28,520 nucleotides of DNA from the NCBI GenBank assembly GCA_900762815.1, contig CAAFHX010000067.1:1-28520 (forward strand), given 5' to 3'. This stretch comes from Candidatus Avelusimicrobium facis. GTDB lineage: Bacteria > Elusimicrobiota > Elusimicrobia > Elusimicrobiales > Elusimicrobiaceae. The notes below the pieces were generated by a model. The model saw only the letters and a list, made by a program, of their open reading frames with translations. It was not told the DNA's origin and did not search any database. Made by a program: the position numbers and the translations under genes. The stretch's first letter is position 1; each line of letters opens with the position of its first letter. Shown piece by piece: positions 5,988 to 14,041 of this stretch.

Positions 5988-7067
5988 TTATTTGAAATGC
6001 GACTGGCCCGTCTTTTGCTGTAAATACCCTTTCAAGCCGGACGGGTCGCTGGTGTGGTAAATGGCCTCTTGGAAGGTAATCTTGCGCTGCAAGTACAAAT
6101 CGCCCAAGGCCTGGTTCATCGTGACCATGCCGATGCCCGCATTGGTCTGCATGGTGCTCATGATTTGCTCGGCTTTTCCGTCGCGGATTAAGTTGCGCAC
6201 GGCTGAGTTGGCAATCAGCACCTCCGCCGCCATGACGCGTTTGCCGTCTATGCCCGGCAACAATTGCTGGGACAAAATAGCTTCCAACACAAACGACAAT
6301 TGCGTGCGCACCTGCGGTTGCTGGTTGGCCGGGAACACGTCAATGATACGGTTGATGGACTGGATGGCATCGTTGGTGTGCAACGTGGCAAACACCAAGT
6401 GCCCCGTTTCGGCCAGCGTCAGGCAGGCCTCAATGGTTTCAATGTCGCGCAACTCACCTACCAGGATGATGTCGGGGTCTTCGCGCAGGAAGTGTTTCAA
6501 GGCCGCCTGGAAGGATTTGGTGTCGGCGCCGACCTCGCGCTGATTGACGATAGAGCGTTTGTGCGGGTGCACGAATTCGATGGGGTCCTCCACGGTGATG
6601 ATGTGGTTACTCTCGTGCATATTGAGGTAATTGATCATACTGGCCAAAGAGGTAGATTTACCCGACCCGGTGGCCCCGGTAACTAATACCAAGCCTTTGT
6701 TAAGCTTCATCAAGTTATACACTACCGAAGGCAAACCCAATTCTTCAAAAGACTTAAAGTCGTTGGGAATGGAGCGCAACGCCGCCGCCACGCAACCTTT
6801 TTGTTTGTATACGTTCACGCGCAGACGGCCCAGACTCTTCAACCCAAAGGAGAAGTCTGACTCCAGGGTTTCTTCAAACTGCTGGCGTTGCTCGTCGGTC
6901 ATAATGGAATAAATCAACGCCTGGGCGCTTTCGGGCGTGAGCGTTTCAAACTGGGTGGCGTACAAACGGCCCTGAATACGCAGCACCGGCGGCACGCCTA
7001 CCGTCAGGTGAATATCTGAGGCATTTTTGGCTTTCATCAATTTAAACAAGTCGTCCATTAAGATCAT
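5988..7067 (-). CDS. pilT: Type IV pilus retraction ATPase
   Basis: This is a hexameric cytoplasmic ATPase that powers pilus disassembly (twitching, DNA uptake). It has 359 residues from the ATG at 7067, which follows AGAGGG by 7-8 bases; a TTG at 7073 and an ATG at 7058 are other in-frame starts. It shows the N-terminal ASDIHLTVGVPP motif, Walker A GATGSGKST (131-139), the Asp box with VEDPIEF, Walker B with DIILVGELRD, and the His box GHLVFATLHTNDA. The C-terminal segment AVRNLIRDGKAEQI corresponds to the PilT AIRNLIRE motif that distinguishes it from PilB. It is the last gene after gltX and the GYF-like gene; its ribosome binding site sits right after the upstream stop codon. The other pilus genes must lie elsewhere. 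Confidence 0.95.
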   Translation of the reverse strand: MILMDDLFKLMKAKNASDIHLTVGVPPVLRIQGRLYATQFETLTPESAQALIYSIMTDEQRQQFEETLESDFSFGLKSLGRLRVNVYKQKGCVAAALRSIPNDFKSFEELGLPSVVYNLMKLNKGLVLVTGATGSGKSTSLASMINYLNMHESNHIITVEDPIEFVHPHKRSIVNQREVGADTKSFQAALKHFLREDPDIILVGELRDIETIEACLTLAETGHLVFATLHTNDAIQSINRIIDVFPANQQPQVRTQLSFVLEAILSQQLLPGIDGKRVMAAEVLIANSAVRNLIRDGKAEQIMSTMQTNAGIGMVTMNQALGDLYLQRKITFQEAIYHTSDPSGLKGYLQQKTGQSHFK

Positions 7068-7082
7068 GGTCAAACCCTCTCT

Positions 7083-8915
7083 TTATTTTATTTTTCCCAC
7101 TAAATCCAGTGTAATATTATTTAACGCTCCGGTCAATTTCTTTTTGGCCGTGTCCACCTGGAAAATATAGACTATCGGCTCTTTGCGCGTCTTGGCCAGG
7201 CGGTATTTGACTACATAGACATCCCGGTGCAGCGGCTCAGCCGACCACATGGCGCCATACCCGTTGGCCAGCTCGCGGCTATAGCGCTGGGTCAAGTAAT
7301 GCTCCACCGGGCCCCGGTTCTTATCCAGGGTGTAATTCTGCACCAAATATTTGGCCAGCTCCAGCGGATCCTGCGGCAGTTGGGCTTGTACCGTTTGGAT
7401 TACCTGCCGGGCAGAGGGCGTATCGTCCGCTGCCGGGGCAACCGGGGCCTCTGTAGCAGCCGCGGTCTGCGCATTTTCGGGTTCCGGGGCCTCTGCATGG
7501 TTCCAATTTAACCAAAAGCCCATCCCCAGCACCAAAATTCCCAGGAACAATCCTGCATATTTCAAGCGACCGGCCGGATGCCGGTGTACCACGCGCTGCT
7601 TTAAAAGTTCATCCTCCGCGTCTTCCTGCTGCGGCGTGATCGGTTTTTTCGGTTTGGCCTCTTCGGCGGGCACCTCTTTAATCGGCTCCGGGATTTCCCG
7701 GCGGGAGGTGTCCACCTTCAATTTCCCTTCCAAAATCGTCTTGACCGTACGGTCATTGGGGTCGTCCTCTTGCTCGGGCACCACCCATTCTTGCAGCGTA
7801 GGGGGCTCGGTTTTCTCCGCCGGGGATTCCTCGGCCCCGGGCGCGGATTGCCCGGCCACCGGCAGGGCGTGCGCATGCTTTAAATCCGGCAAGGCCGCCT
7901 TCAGCTGCGCCTGTGTTTTCCGGTCCGCCTCATCGGGCGACACCGGGGAGGTCTCCCGGGCTTCTTGCGGCTGTTTCTCGGAGGTAAACTCGTCAAACGG
8001 GTCCTCCTCCAGCATCGGCGTGCCTTGCCCGGGGTCAGTCTTTTCAAACTGGCTTTCCAAGGCGCGGGCCAAATTCATGTCGGAGTTTTCTTTGGGGTCG
8101 GGCATGCCCAAAATATTGCCCAAATCCCCACTTTTAATGGTGTTAAAATATTCTTCAATCGGGCTGATTGGCGAAACGGTTCTCCCCACCACTTCCGTTT
8201 CCGGGCCCGCTTGGCTCTCCGGGGATACGGCAGGCGCTTGCTCCGGCTGCGTCCGGTCCGTGGGGGGCAGCTGCGCCGTCAGGGTTTTTTCTTCCGGGGC
8301 GACTTCTTGTACCGGGGCTTTTCCTGCGGTAAAATTTTCTTTTTGTTTTTTGGGCCGGGACGGCCGCATTTCCTTAGAAGCCTGCATGAGCAAAGAGGAA
8401 ATCTTGCGCTCAGACGGCTGCTCCGCCGGGGCCGGCTGGTTCAAATCAGGGGTCTCCGTTTCCGGGGGTTGCATAGCGGCGGGCTTTTTTTGCCGGGCAG
8501 CCGGCTGCGCCGCTTTTGGGGAAGCGGATTTTTTGGAAGCCGGGCGGGCAGCAGCCTCGGCGGCTTGCTGCGCGGCGGCTTGTGGTTTGTCCGCAGCGGA
8601 CGGCTCAAAGGTTTCCGGCGCGGCGGGAGCCTTGCCATCCACTTTAAAAGAGGACAACTCCGTCATCACCGTATCCATTTCCTTTAAAAATTGCTCACTT
8701 TGGGCTTCGGGAATGGGCTCGGCCGGCGTGCAAGAAGCCGGGGCCTGCTTGAACCCAAACTCCGGGTAAAAGCAGGCCTCTTTCCAATAGGTTTCTTCGT
8801 CGCTGTGCTCCTCGGGGCTGACCAAGCAGTGGGCATCAAACCCGGGCCGGAGCAGCAGCTGCTCCGCCGAGAAAGGCCCCACCACATCGCCGCCGTCAAA
8901 GAGACAGTATTTCAT
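7083..8915 (-). CDS. GYF-like, Pro/Ala-rich, single-pass membrane protein of unknown function
   Basis: This 610-residue protein has three parts. Residues 1-55 (CLFDGGDVVGPFSAEQLL...YWKEACFYPEF) resemble the GYF-2-type domain found at the N-terminus of bacterial membrane proteins. Residues about 60-450 are a long, low-complexity linker rich in Pro, Ala, Glu and Lys, likely disordered. A membrane segment (about 452-471, LKYAGLFLGILVLGMGFW) is followed by a C-terminal domain of about 110 residues (VIQTVQAQLPQDPLELAKYLVQNYTL...) that would be outside the cytoplasm. The gene starts 6 bases after the gltX stop and ends at the pilT ribosome binding site, so the three are probably co-transcribed. A link to the pilus or envelope is suggested only by position. 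No enzyme motif is visible. Confidence 0.75.
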   Translation of the reverse strand: MKYCLFDGGDVVGPFSAEQLLLRPGFDAHCLVSPEEHSDEETYWKEACFYPEFGFKQAPASCTPAEPIPEAQSEQFLKEMDTVMTELSSFKVDGKAPAAPETFEPSAADKPQAAAQQAAEAAARPASKKSASPKAAQPAARQKKPAAMQPPETETPDLNQPAPAEQPSERKISSLLMQASKEMRPSRPKKQKENFTAGKAPVQEVAPEEKTLTAQLPPTDRTQPEQAPAVSPESQAGPETEVVGRTVSPISPIEEYFNTIKSGDLGNILGMPDPKENSDMNLARALESQFEKTDPGQGTPMLEEDPFDEFTSEKQPQEARETSPVSPDEADRKTQAQLKAALPDLKHAHALPVAGQSAPGAEESPAEKTEPPTLQEWVVPEQEDDPNDRTVKTILEGKLKVDTSRREIPEPIKEVPAEEAKPKKPITPQQEDAEDELLKQRVVHRHPAGRLKYAGLFLGILVLGMGFWLNWNHAEAPEPENAQTAAATEAPVAPAADDTPSARQVIQTVQAQLPQDPLELAKYLVQNYTLDKNRGPVEHYLTQRYSRELANGYGAMWSAEPLHRDVYVVKYRLAKTRKEPIVYIFQVDTAKKKLTGALNNITLDLVGKIK

Positions 8916-8921
8916 GGATAT

Positions 8922-10385
8922 TTATTTGCAGTATTGCAGTGCGTTTTGCAAACGGCGCACCACCGTATCCTTGCCCATATATTCCAACATTTTGAACAAG
9001 GTCGGCCCGTGCGTGCGGCCGGACACCGCCACGCGCACCGGGTGGAAAACTTGGCCCGCCTTATACCCGTTGGCTTTGGCAAACCCACGCGCCGCCGCCT
9101 CTAAAGCCGCCTCGGTAAAGTCCGGCAGCTCGCTATAGGTTTTTATCATGCCTTCCAGCACGGCTTTGGCCTCCGGCTTGGCAAACACTTTGTCCAACGC
9201 TTCCTGCTCAAACACCGGGTCTTCAAAAAAGAAACGAATCAAATCCGGGATTTCGGTCAGCAATTTGTATTTTTCCTGTTCCAACCCCACAATGCCTTCC
9301 AATTGGGCGCGGGAGACCTTGCTCACATCTAGGCCGGCCTTTTCAATAAACGGCATGGCATAATCGGTCAGCGTGGCCAACGGGGTTTGGCGGATGTATT
9401 CGCCGTTCATCCAGTTCAGCTTTTCCGGGTCCATGACGGCCGGGCTGGGCTGGCAGCCGGAGATGTCAAATTTTTCCTCCAATTCCCCGGGGGCAAACAA
9501 TTGTTGGGAATCGGGCGTGGCCCACCCCAGCAAAGCCAAGTAGTTTTTAAGCGCCTCGGGCAAATAGCCCATATTGCGGAACTCCACCACATTGGTGGCG
9601 CCGTGGCGCTTGGAAAGCTTTTTCCCGTCGGGTCCGTGAATCATGGACAGGTGGGCGAAAATCGGCTCCTTCCAGCCCAAGGCGCGGTAAATTTGAATTT
9701 GCGCCGGCGTATTGGAAATATGGTCATCGCCGCGGATGACATGCGTCATGCGCATGAGGTGGTCATCCACCACCACGGCAAAGTTATAGGTCGGGTAGCC
9801 GCTGGTTTTTTGGATGACCAAATCATACAAATCCTTGCTGGCAAATTTCACATGCCCGCGAATCATATCGTCCCATTCCACATCGCCTTCTTGCGGCATG
9901 CGGAAACGGATGACGTATTTGCGGCCTTGGGCTTCCAGCTCTTTTTGCTGCTCGGGGGTCAAGTCCCGGCATTTGCCGCTGTATTTGGGCGGGCGGTGTT
10001 CGGCCAAGCATTTTTGGCGGTTGGCCTCCAGCTCTTCTTCGGTGCAATAGCATTTATAGGCTTTGCCCTCGGCCATCAGTTGGTCAATGTATTGTTTGTA
10101 AATGCCTTGGTCGGCGCGGATGGCCTGGTAATACGGCGCGTCGGGCCCTTTGTTGGTGCCGTCGGGCATGGGGCCCTCGTCCCAATTGAGCTTCATCCAC
10201 TGCATCCCTTCAAAAATGGCGTCGGTAGAGGCTTGGGTGCTGCGTTCTTCGTCCGTGTCTTCAATGCGCAACAAAAAAGTGCCTTTGTTTTTCTTGGCAA
10301 ATAAATAGTTAAAAAGTGCGGTGCGCACGCCGCCGATATGCAAAAACCCCGTCGGAGAAGGGGCAAATCTGACTCTGACTGTCAT
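8922..10385 (-). CDS. gltX: Glutamyl-tRNA synthetase
   Basis: This class I aminoacyl-tRNA synthetase charges tRNA-Glu and is 487 residues, normal for the family. The N-terminus RVRFAPSPTGFLHIGGVRTALFNYL carries the HIGH-type motif (HIGG), followed by LLRIEDTD. The KMSKS-type motif is KLSKRHGA in the middle, and the C-terminal helical anticodon-binding domain is complete. GAGG lies about 9 bases before the ATG. It is the first gene of the gltX, GYF-like protein, pilT unit. Whether it also charges tRNA-Gln (a non-discriminating enzyme) cannot be judged from this window. Confidence 0.95.
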   Translation of the reverse strand: MTVRVRFAPSPTGFLHIGGVRTALFNYLFAKKNKGTFLLRIEDTDEERSTQASTDAIFEGMQWMKLNWDEGPMPDGTNKGPDAPYYQAIRADQGIYKQYIDQLMAEGKAYKCYCTEEELEANRQKCLAEHRPPKYSGKCRDLTPEQQKELEAQGRKYVIRFRMPQEGDVEWDDMIRGHVKFASKDLYDLVIQKTSGYPTYNFAVVVDDHLMRMTHVIRGDDHISNTPAQIQIYRALGWKEPIFAHLSMIHGPDGKKLSKRHGATNVVEFRNMGYLPEALKNYLALLGWATPDSQQLFAPGELEEKFDISGCQPSPAVMDPEKLNWMNGEYIRQTPLATLTDYAMPFIEKAGLDVSKVSRAQLEGIVGLEQEKYKLLTEIPDLIRFFFEDPVFEQEALDKVFAKPEAKAVLEGMIKTYSELPDFTEAALEAAARGFAKANGYKAGQVFHPVRVAVSGRTHGPTLFKMLEYMGKDTVVRRLQNALQYCK

Positions 10386-10413
10386 GTCTGTTTTCCTCGG
10401 TATATGAAATATA

Positions 10414-10456
10414 TTGCGTATAGATATATTATACTTATTATGCGAAATTTTTTAAA
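10414..10456. promoter_or_regulatory. Overlapping divergent promoters for gltX (-) and the phosphoesterase (+)
   Basis: On the plus strand, TTGCGT (10414-10419), a 16-base spacer and TATTAT (10436-10441) precede the phosphoesterase gene. On the minus strand a perfect TATAAT (10433-10428) precedes gltX, with a weak -35 near 10451-10456. The two elements overlap, so the two directions may compete for RNA polymerase. Confidence 0.6.
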
Positions 10457-10513
10457 ATATGAAGTGGCCGTTTGCGGCCGTTTTTACATCTGCGCCAAAG
10501 CGCCGAGGTTTTT

Positions 10514-11602
10514 ATGGGATTATTTTTTGTCGTAGCCGGTTTGATTTTATTCTTGATGCAAGGGGTGTTGGGGCTGTGGTTTTTTTACCTTTTTCCGGCG
10601 GCCGGGTGGAAGCTGCCCGCCATAGCGTTTCCGCTGCTGCTCACCGTGGCCGTAGAGGGAATTTTAGTCTACACGCGCACGCATTACGGCGCGTGGGAAA
10701 ATGTGCTGTATTATCTGGGCTACACCTGGGCCGGGTTGGTGTTTATTCTATTTTTTGTGGTGCTGGTCTTTGCGCTGCTGGCGGGGTTGCTTGCCTTGAC
10801 CCCGTGGCAGGCGCGCCCGGTGTTGGCGCCGCTGAGCCTGCTGGTCATTTTTGGGTTTAGTATAGCCGCTATAGCGGGCGGGCTGCGTGCCCCCAAATTA
10901 AAACATTTGGACTTGGTCCTCCCGCAGGCGCCGCAAATGACCTTGGCCGTCATCTCAGACAGCCACTTGGGTTCGGGCGTATCTTTGGCGCGCTTTCAAA
11001 AAGAGCTGGACCGCTTGCAGGCGCAAAACCCCGATGCGCTGCTGGTACTGGGGGACTTGTTTGAATACGGCGCCCGCCGCGAAGACTACGCCGCGGCCTT
11101 GGCCCGTTTTAAAACCAAATACGGCTCCTTCGGAGTGTTGGGCAATCACGAATATTATGCCGGGCTGGACAATTCCCTGGATTTTTTCCGCCGGGCCCAT
11201 ATTACCCTGCTGCAAAACCGGGTGCACACCTTGCCCAACGGGCTGCAGCTCATCGGGGTAGAAGATATCCAAACCGCTCATGTCAGCGCCGCAGAGCTGG
11301 ATGAATTGCTCGGGCAAAGCGACCCGGCCCGTACGCGCCTGCTGCTGAGCCACCAGCCCCTGCTGAGCGAAGTGGCCGCCCGGCACCGCATTGCGCTGAT
11401 GCTCAGCGGGCATACGCATAACGGACAAATTTTTCCGTTCAATTTCTTTGTAAAATTAAAATACCGCTATGTGTACGGGCTGTATGAACTAACGGAACAC
11501 ACGAAGCTCTACGTTACTTCGGGGATGTTTTACTGGGGCATGCCGCTGCGGCTGTTTGCCCCGTCGGAAATGATGGTATTACACCTAAAAAACCATGATT
11601 AA
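10514..11602 (+). CDS. Membrane-anchored calcineurin-like metallophosphoesterase
   Basis: This has 362 residues from the ATG at 10514, chosen because GAGG lies 5 bases upstream; an earlier in-frame ATG at 10472 would put a polar segment before the first membrane helix. Four predicted membrane helices fill residues 1-125. The phosphoesterase domain then shows every two-metal motif: Asp149/His151 (SDSHLG), Asp181 (LGDLFE), Asn211/His212 (GNHE), His280 (LLSHQP) and His300/His302 (GHTHNGQ). Relatives include YkuE-type enzymes and the chlamydial lipid A enzyme LpxG (UDP-2,3-diacylglucosamine hydrolase), both membrane-associated. A lipid phosphate or pyrophosphate substrate is plausible, but the substrate is not shown by sequence. 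The gene overlaps the next one by 8 bases. Confidence 0.85.
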   Translation: MGLFFVVAGLILFLMQGVLGLWFFYLFPAAGWKLPAIAFPLLLTVAVEGILVYTRTHYGAWENVLYYLGYTWAGLVFILFFVVLVFALLAGLLALTPWQARPVLAPLSLLVIFGFSIAAIAGGLRAPKLKHLDLVLPQAPQMTLAVISDSHLGSGVSLARFQKELDRLQAQNPDALLVLGDLFEYGARREDYAAALARFKTKYGSFGVLGNHEYYAGLDNSLDFFRRAHITLLQNRVHTLPNGLQLIGVEDIQTAHVSAAELDELLGQSDPARTRLLLSHQPLLSEVAARHRIALMLSGHTHNGQIFPFNFFVKLKYRYVYGLYELTEHTKLYVTSGMFYWGMPLRLFAPSEMMVLHLKNHD

Positions 11603-13247
11603 AAAAAGCTTTTTGCTGGCCCTGTTTGCGTGTCTGTCTGCGGCGTTGTACGCGGCGGATGCGGTGCGCTTTGAAGATTTGTCTTTGGAAGAAAAACTAG
11701 GACAAACGCTGACGGTGTTTGTGGATGTAGACAGCGCCGAAATTTTCCGCCCGGTCATTGAAAGCGGGCAAGTGGGCGGGGTGCTGATTCAATGGGGCAA
11801 TTATTCCTTGGCACAAACCAGCGCACTCATCAACAAATTGCAAAGTTGGGCCGCCAAAAGCCCGCATAAAATTCCGTTGCTCATTTCCATAGACTATGAG
11901 GGCGGCACCGTATATACCCCCATTACTTTGGGCTTTGACTATTTGCCCACCAATATGATGTTAACGGCCTCCGGCGACGAGACCGGCGCGGCCACCATCG
12001 CCTATTTGGCCGGGCTGGAGCTCAAACGCGCGGGCGTGCATATGAACTTTTCCCCGGTGCTGGACGTGAACAGCAACCCGCACAACCCCATTATCGGCGT
12101 GCGCTCCTTTGGGTCCGACCCGGCCAACGTAACCAAAATGGGGCTGTCTTTGATGAACGGCTTTAAGGCCGCCGGCATCGTCAGCGTGGTCAAACACTTT
12201 CCGGGCCATGGGGACACTTCGGTGGATTCACACTATCAGGTGCCCGTAGTTAACGCCACCTACCGCCAATTGCAACAAATCCACTTGGCCCCGTTTCAGC
12301 AAGCCATCCAAAACGGCGTGCAGGGCGTGATGAGCAGCCATATTTTATACCCGGCCTTGGATAAAAAAAATATCGCCACATTTTCCGCGCCGATTTTGCA
12401 GGATTTGCTGCGCGTCAAAATGGGCTTTCAGGGGCTCATCGTTACCGACAGTTTAGACATGAAAGGCGCCACTTCGTTTTGCACCATTGCCGATTGCGCG
12501 GTACGCGCGCTCCATGCCGGCTCAGACCTGGTGCTTTTGGGCCGCTACATCAAGCCCAAAACCACCGTGAGACGCATTTACAAACAAATGTCCGCCACGC
12601 CGGCGGCACGCGTGCGCGTAAACCAGGCGGCACGCAAAATCTTTGACTTAAAAAAACAGCTGGGGCTGCTTTCCTCCCCGCAGGAAAAACCTGCCCCCAT
12701 AGACCAAGCCTACCGGGCCGCCTTGGAACAAATCAGCGACAAGGCCGTTACGCTGGTGCGCGACCGCGCACAGCTTTTGCCCTTTGCCCCCCAGGTGCAA
12801 CGCGGGCGCAAACCGACGGTTTGCGCGGTGTTTTTTGCGCCGGCGCGCTTTGCCGACCAGCTGATGAGCTTTACCAAACCCTTTTTGCAGAAAGGGTGGA
12901 CCATCCGCAGCTACAACGCCGCACTCACCCCCAAGGCCGTGGATGCACGGCGTGCCCGCGAATGCGCCCAAGGCAGCGACCTGCTGGTCGTTACCAGCCT
13001 GCAATGGGCCGACAAAACCAATATCAACCAAAAAAATATCATTTTGGCGCTGTTTAAGGAACACCCGCGCCATGTGTTTATTTCTACCATGAGCCCGTAC
13101 GATATCCCCAATTATCCGCAAGCGGATACGGTGCTGGCCACCTACGGCTTAAACAAGTATGTGCTGCAAACAGCGGCTAATATCATCTTGGGCAATGTAA
13201 AACCGCAAGGGCACCTGCCTGTGGCCTTGCCCGAAGAAGAGGAATAA
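11595..13247 (+). CDS. Secreted glycoside hydrolase family 3 enzyme, NagZ-like beta-N-acetylhexosaminidase
   Basis: This 550-residue protein begins with a signal peptide (MIKKSFLLALFACLSAALYAADA), so it acts in the periplasm or outside, whereas E. coli NagZ is cytoplasmic and about 340 residues. The catalytic domain shows KHFPGHGDTSVDSH with the His205/Asp207 acid-base pair and the nucleophile Asp285 in VTDSLDMKG. About 190 further residues form a GH3 C-terminal alpha/beta domain, as in longer secreted relatives such as Bacillus NagZ/YbbD. The likely substrate is GlcNAc-containing peptidoglycan or a similar beta-GlcNAc glycoside. Start-codon overlap with the phosphoesterase suggests translational coupling and a shared envelope role. 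Confidence 0.88.
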   Translation: MIKKSFLLALFACLSAALYAADAVRFEDLSLEEKLGQTLTVFVDVDSAEIFRPVIESGQVGGVLIQWGNYSLAQTSALINKLQSWAAKSPHKIPLLISIDYEGGTVYTPITLGFDYLPTNMMLTASGDETGAATIAYLAGLELKRAGVHMNFSPVLDVNSNPHNPIIGVRSFGSDPANVTKMGLSLMNGFKAAGIVSVVKHFPGHGDTSVDSHYQVPVVNATYRQLQQIHLAPFQQAIQNGVQGVMSSHILYPALDKKNIATFSAPILQDLLRVKMGFQGLIVTDSLDMKGATSFCTIADCAVRALHAGSDLVLLGRYIKPKTTVRRIYKQMSATPAARVRVNQAARKIFDLKKQLGLLSSPQEKPAPIDQAYRAALEQISDKAVTLVRDRAQLLPFAPQVQRGRKPTVCAVFFAPARFADQLMSFTKPFLQKGWTIRSYNAALTPKAVDARRARECAQGSDLLVVTSLQWADKTNINQKNIILALFKEHPRHVFISTMSPYDIPNYPQADTVLATYGLNKYVLQTAANIILGNVKPQGHLPVALPEEEE

Positions 13248-13265
13248 GAAAGCCGTAAAAATTTT

Positions 13266-13300
13266 GTGTACCGGCGCCGGCAGGTAACGGCGGGTAGAAA
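13266..13300. other. Hairpin-prone gap between convergent GH3 and DedA genes
   Basis: The 68-base gap contains the perfect 10-base palindrome CCGGCGCCGG (13271-13280), flanked by TA on the 5' side and CA on the 3' side. On the minus strand it is followed by ACACAAAATTTTT, so it might help end the DedA transcript. The stem has almost no loop, so I rate it low. Confidence 0.3.
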
Positions 13301-13315
13301 ACGGGCTGAAGCGTT

Positions 13316-13957
13316 TTATTTCTTGCGGTTGGCCCACACCTCATAGACGGCGGGCAGTACGGAAATGACCACGATGGCCACAATGACATAATGGAAATGT
13401 TTTTGCACCAAGGGTAAATCGGCAAACCAATATCCCCCGCCGATAAACAGCGCCACCCATAGCGCCGCGCCGAGGATATTATAAGAAATAAAATGCCGGT
13501 AGCTCATCTTGCCAATGCCCGCCACAAACGGGGCAAATGTGCGAATAATGGGGATAAAACGCGCCAAAATAATCGTTTTGCCGCCATACTTTTCATAAAA
13601 AGCATGGGCCTTGTGCAAATGATTTTGATTAAGCAACCAGCTGTCTTTGCGCGTGAACACTTTCGGGCCCAGCCAGCGGCCGATTTCGTAGTTGGCGCTG
13701 TCACCCAGCACGGCGGCGGCAAAAATCAGCGGTGCCAGCAGCCACAGGTCTATCGGGCTGCCCGCGCGCGAGGCCAAAGCCCCCGCCGCAAACAACAGCG
13801 AATCCCCGGGTAGAAAGGGGGTTACCACCAGCCCTGTTTCACAAAACACCACCAAAAACAGCAGCCCATAGAGCCACGGCCCCAAAGTGCCCGCCCACGC
13901 GTTTAAATGCACATCCAAGTGCAAAAAAATATCCCACAAACTTGCCAATAGTTCCAT
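13316..13957 (-). CDS. DedA-family membrane protein
   Basis: This 213-residue polytopic inner-membrane protein belongs to the DedA (SNARE-associated/VTT) family, members of which act in phospholipid flipping and membrane homeostasis. It shows the family's acidic motif FCETG and PGDSLLF in the first re-entrant region and the basic motif ARFIPIIRTFAPFVAG in the second. About five hydrophobic segments are visible. Length is normal. No Shine-Dalgarno sequence precedes the ATG; instead a TGGTAAAAT element ends 6 bases upstream, which predicts a leaderless mRNA. The specific lipid substrate is unknown. Confidence 0.9.
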   Translation of the reverse strand: MELLASLWDIFLHLDVHLNAWAGTLGPWLYGLLFLVVFCETGLVVTPFLPGDSLLFAAGALASRAGSPIDLWLLAPLIFAAAVLGDSANYEIGRWLGPKVFTRKDSWLLNQNHLHKAHAFYEKYGGKTIILARFIPIIRTFAPFVAGIGKMSYRHFISYNILGAALWVALFIGGGYWFADLPLVQKHFHYVIVAIVVISVLPAVYEVWANRKK

Positions 13958-13963
13958 AAAATT

Positions 13964-13972
13964 ATTTTACCA
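13964..13972 (-). promoter_or_regulatory. Extended -10 promoter giving a leaderless dedA mRNA
   Basis: Minus-strand TGGTAAAAT (hexamer 13969-13964) ends exactly 6 bases before the ATG at 13957, which places +1 on the A of the start codon. No good -35 is seen, as is usual when the TG extension is present. Confidence 0.55.
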
Positions 13973-13992
13973 AAATCCCCCTTTTCCCGGCC

Positions 13993-14026
13993 GCAAAAAA
14001 CCGCGCCCGAAAGCGCGGTTTTGCAA
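13993..14026 (-). terminator. Intrinsic terminator after the TPR gene
   Basis: AAAACCGCGC (13997-14006) and GCGCGGTTTT (14013-14022) form a 10-base-pair stem with a 6-base loop. On the minus strand the stem runs into TTTTTT, ending the yajQ-TPR unit. Confidence 0.85.
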
Positions 14027-14041
14027 AATTTCCGGCGGTAT

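Noticed and set aside
7351..8769. Long open frame (about 470 codons) on the plus strand opposite the GYF-like protein gene
   Set aside because: It is a Ser/Gly/Cys-rich antisense shadow of the Pro/Ala-rich linker, with no ribosome binding site or family motif. The minus-strand frame has the coherent domains and operon fit.
9387..10304. Open frame of 305 codons antisense to gltX
   Set aside because: It has a hydrophobic Val/Gly/Phe-rich shadow composition and lies wholly inside a well-conserved gltX.
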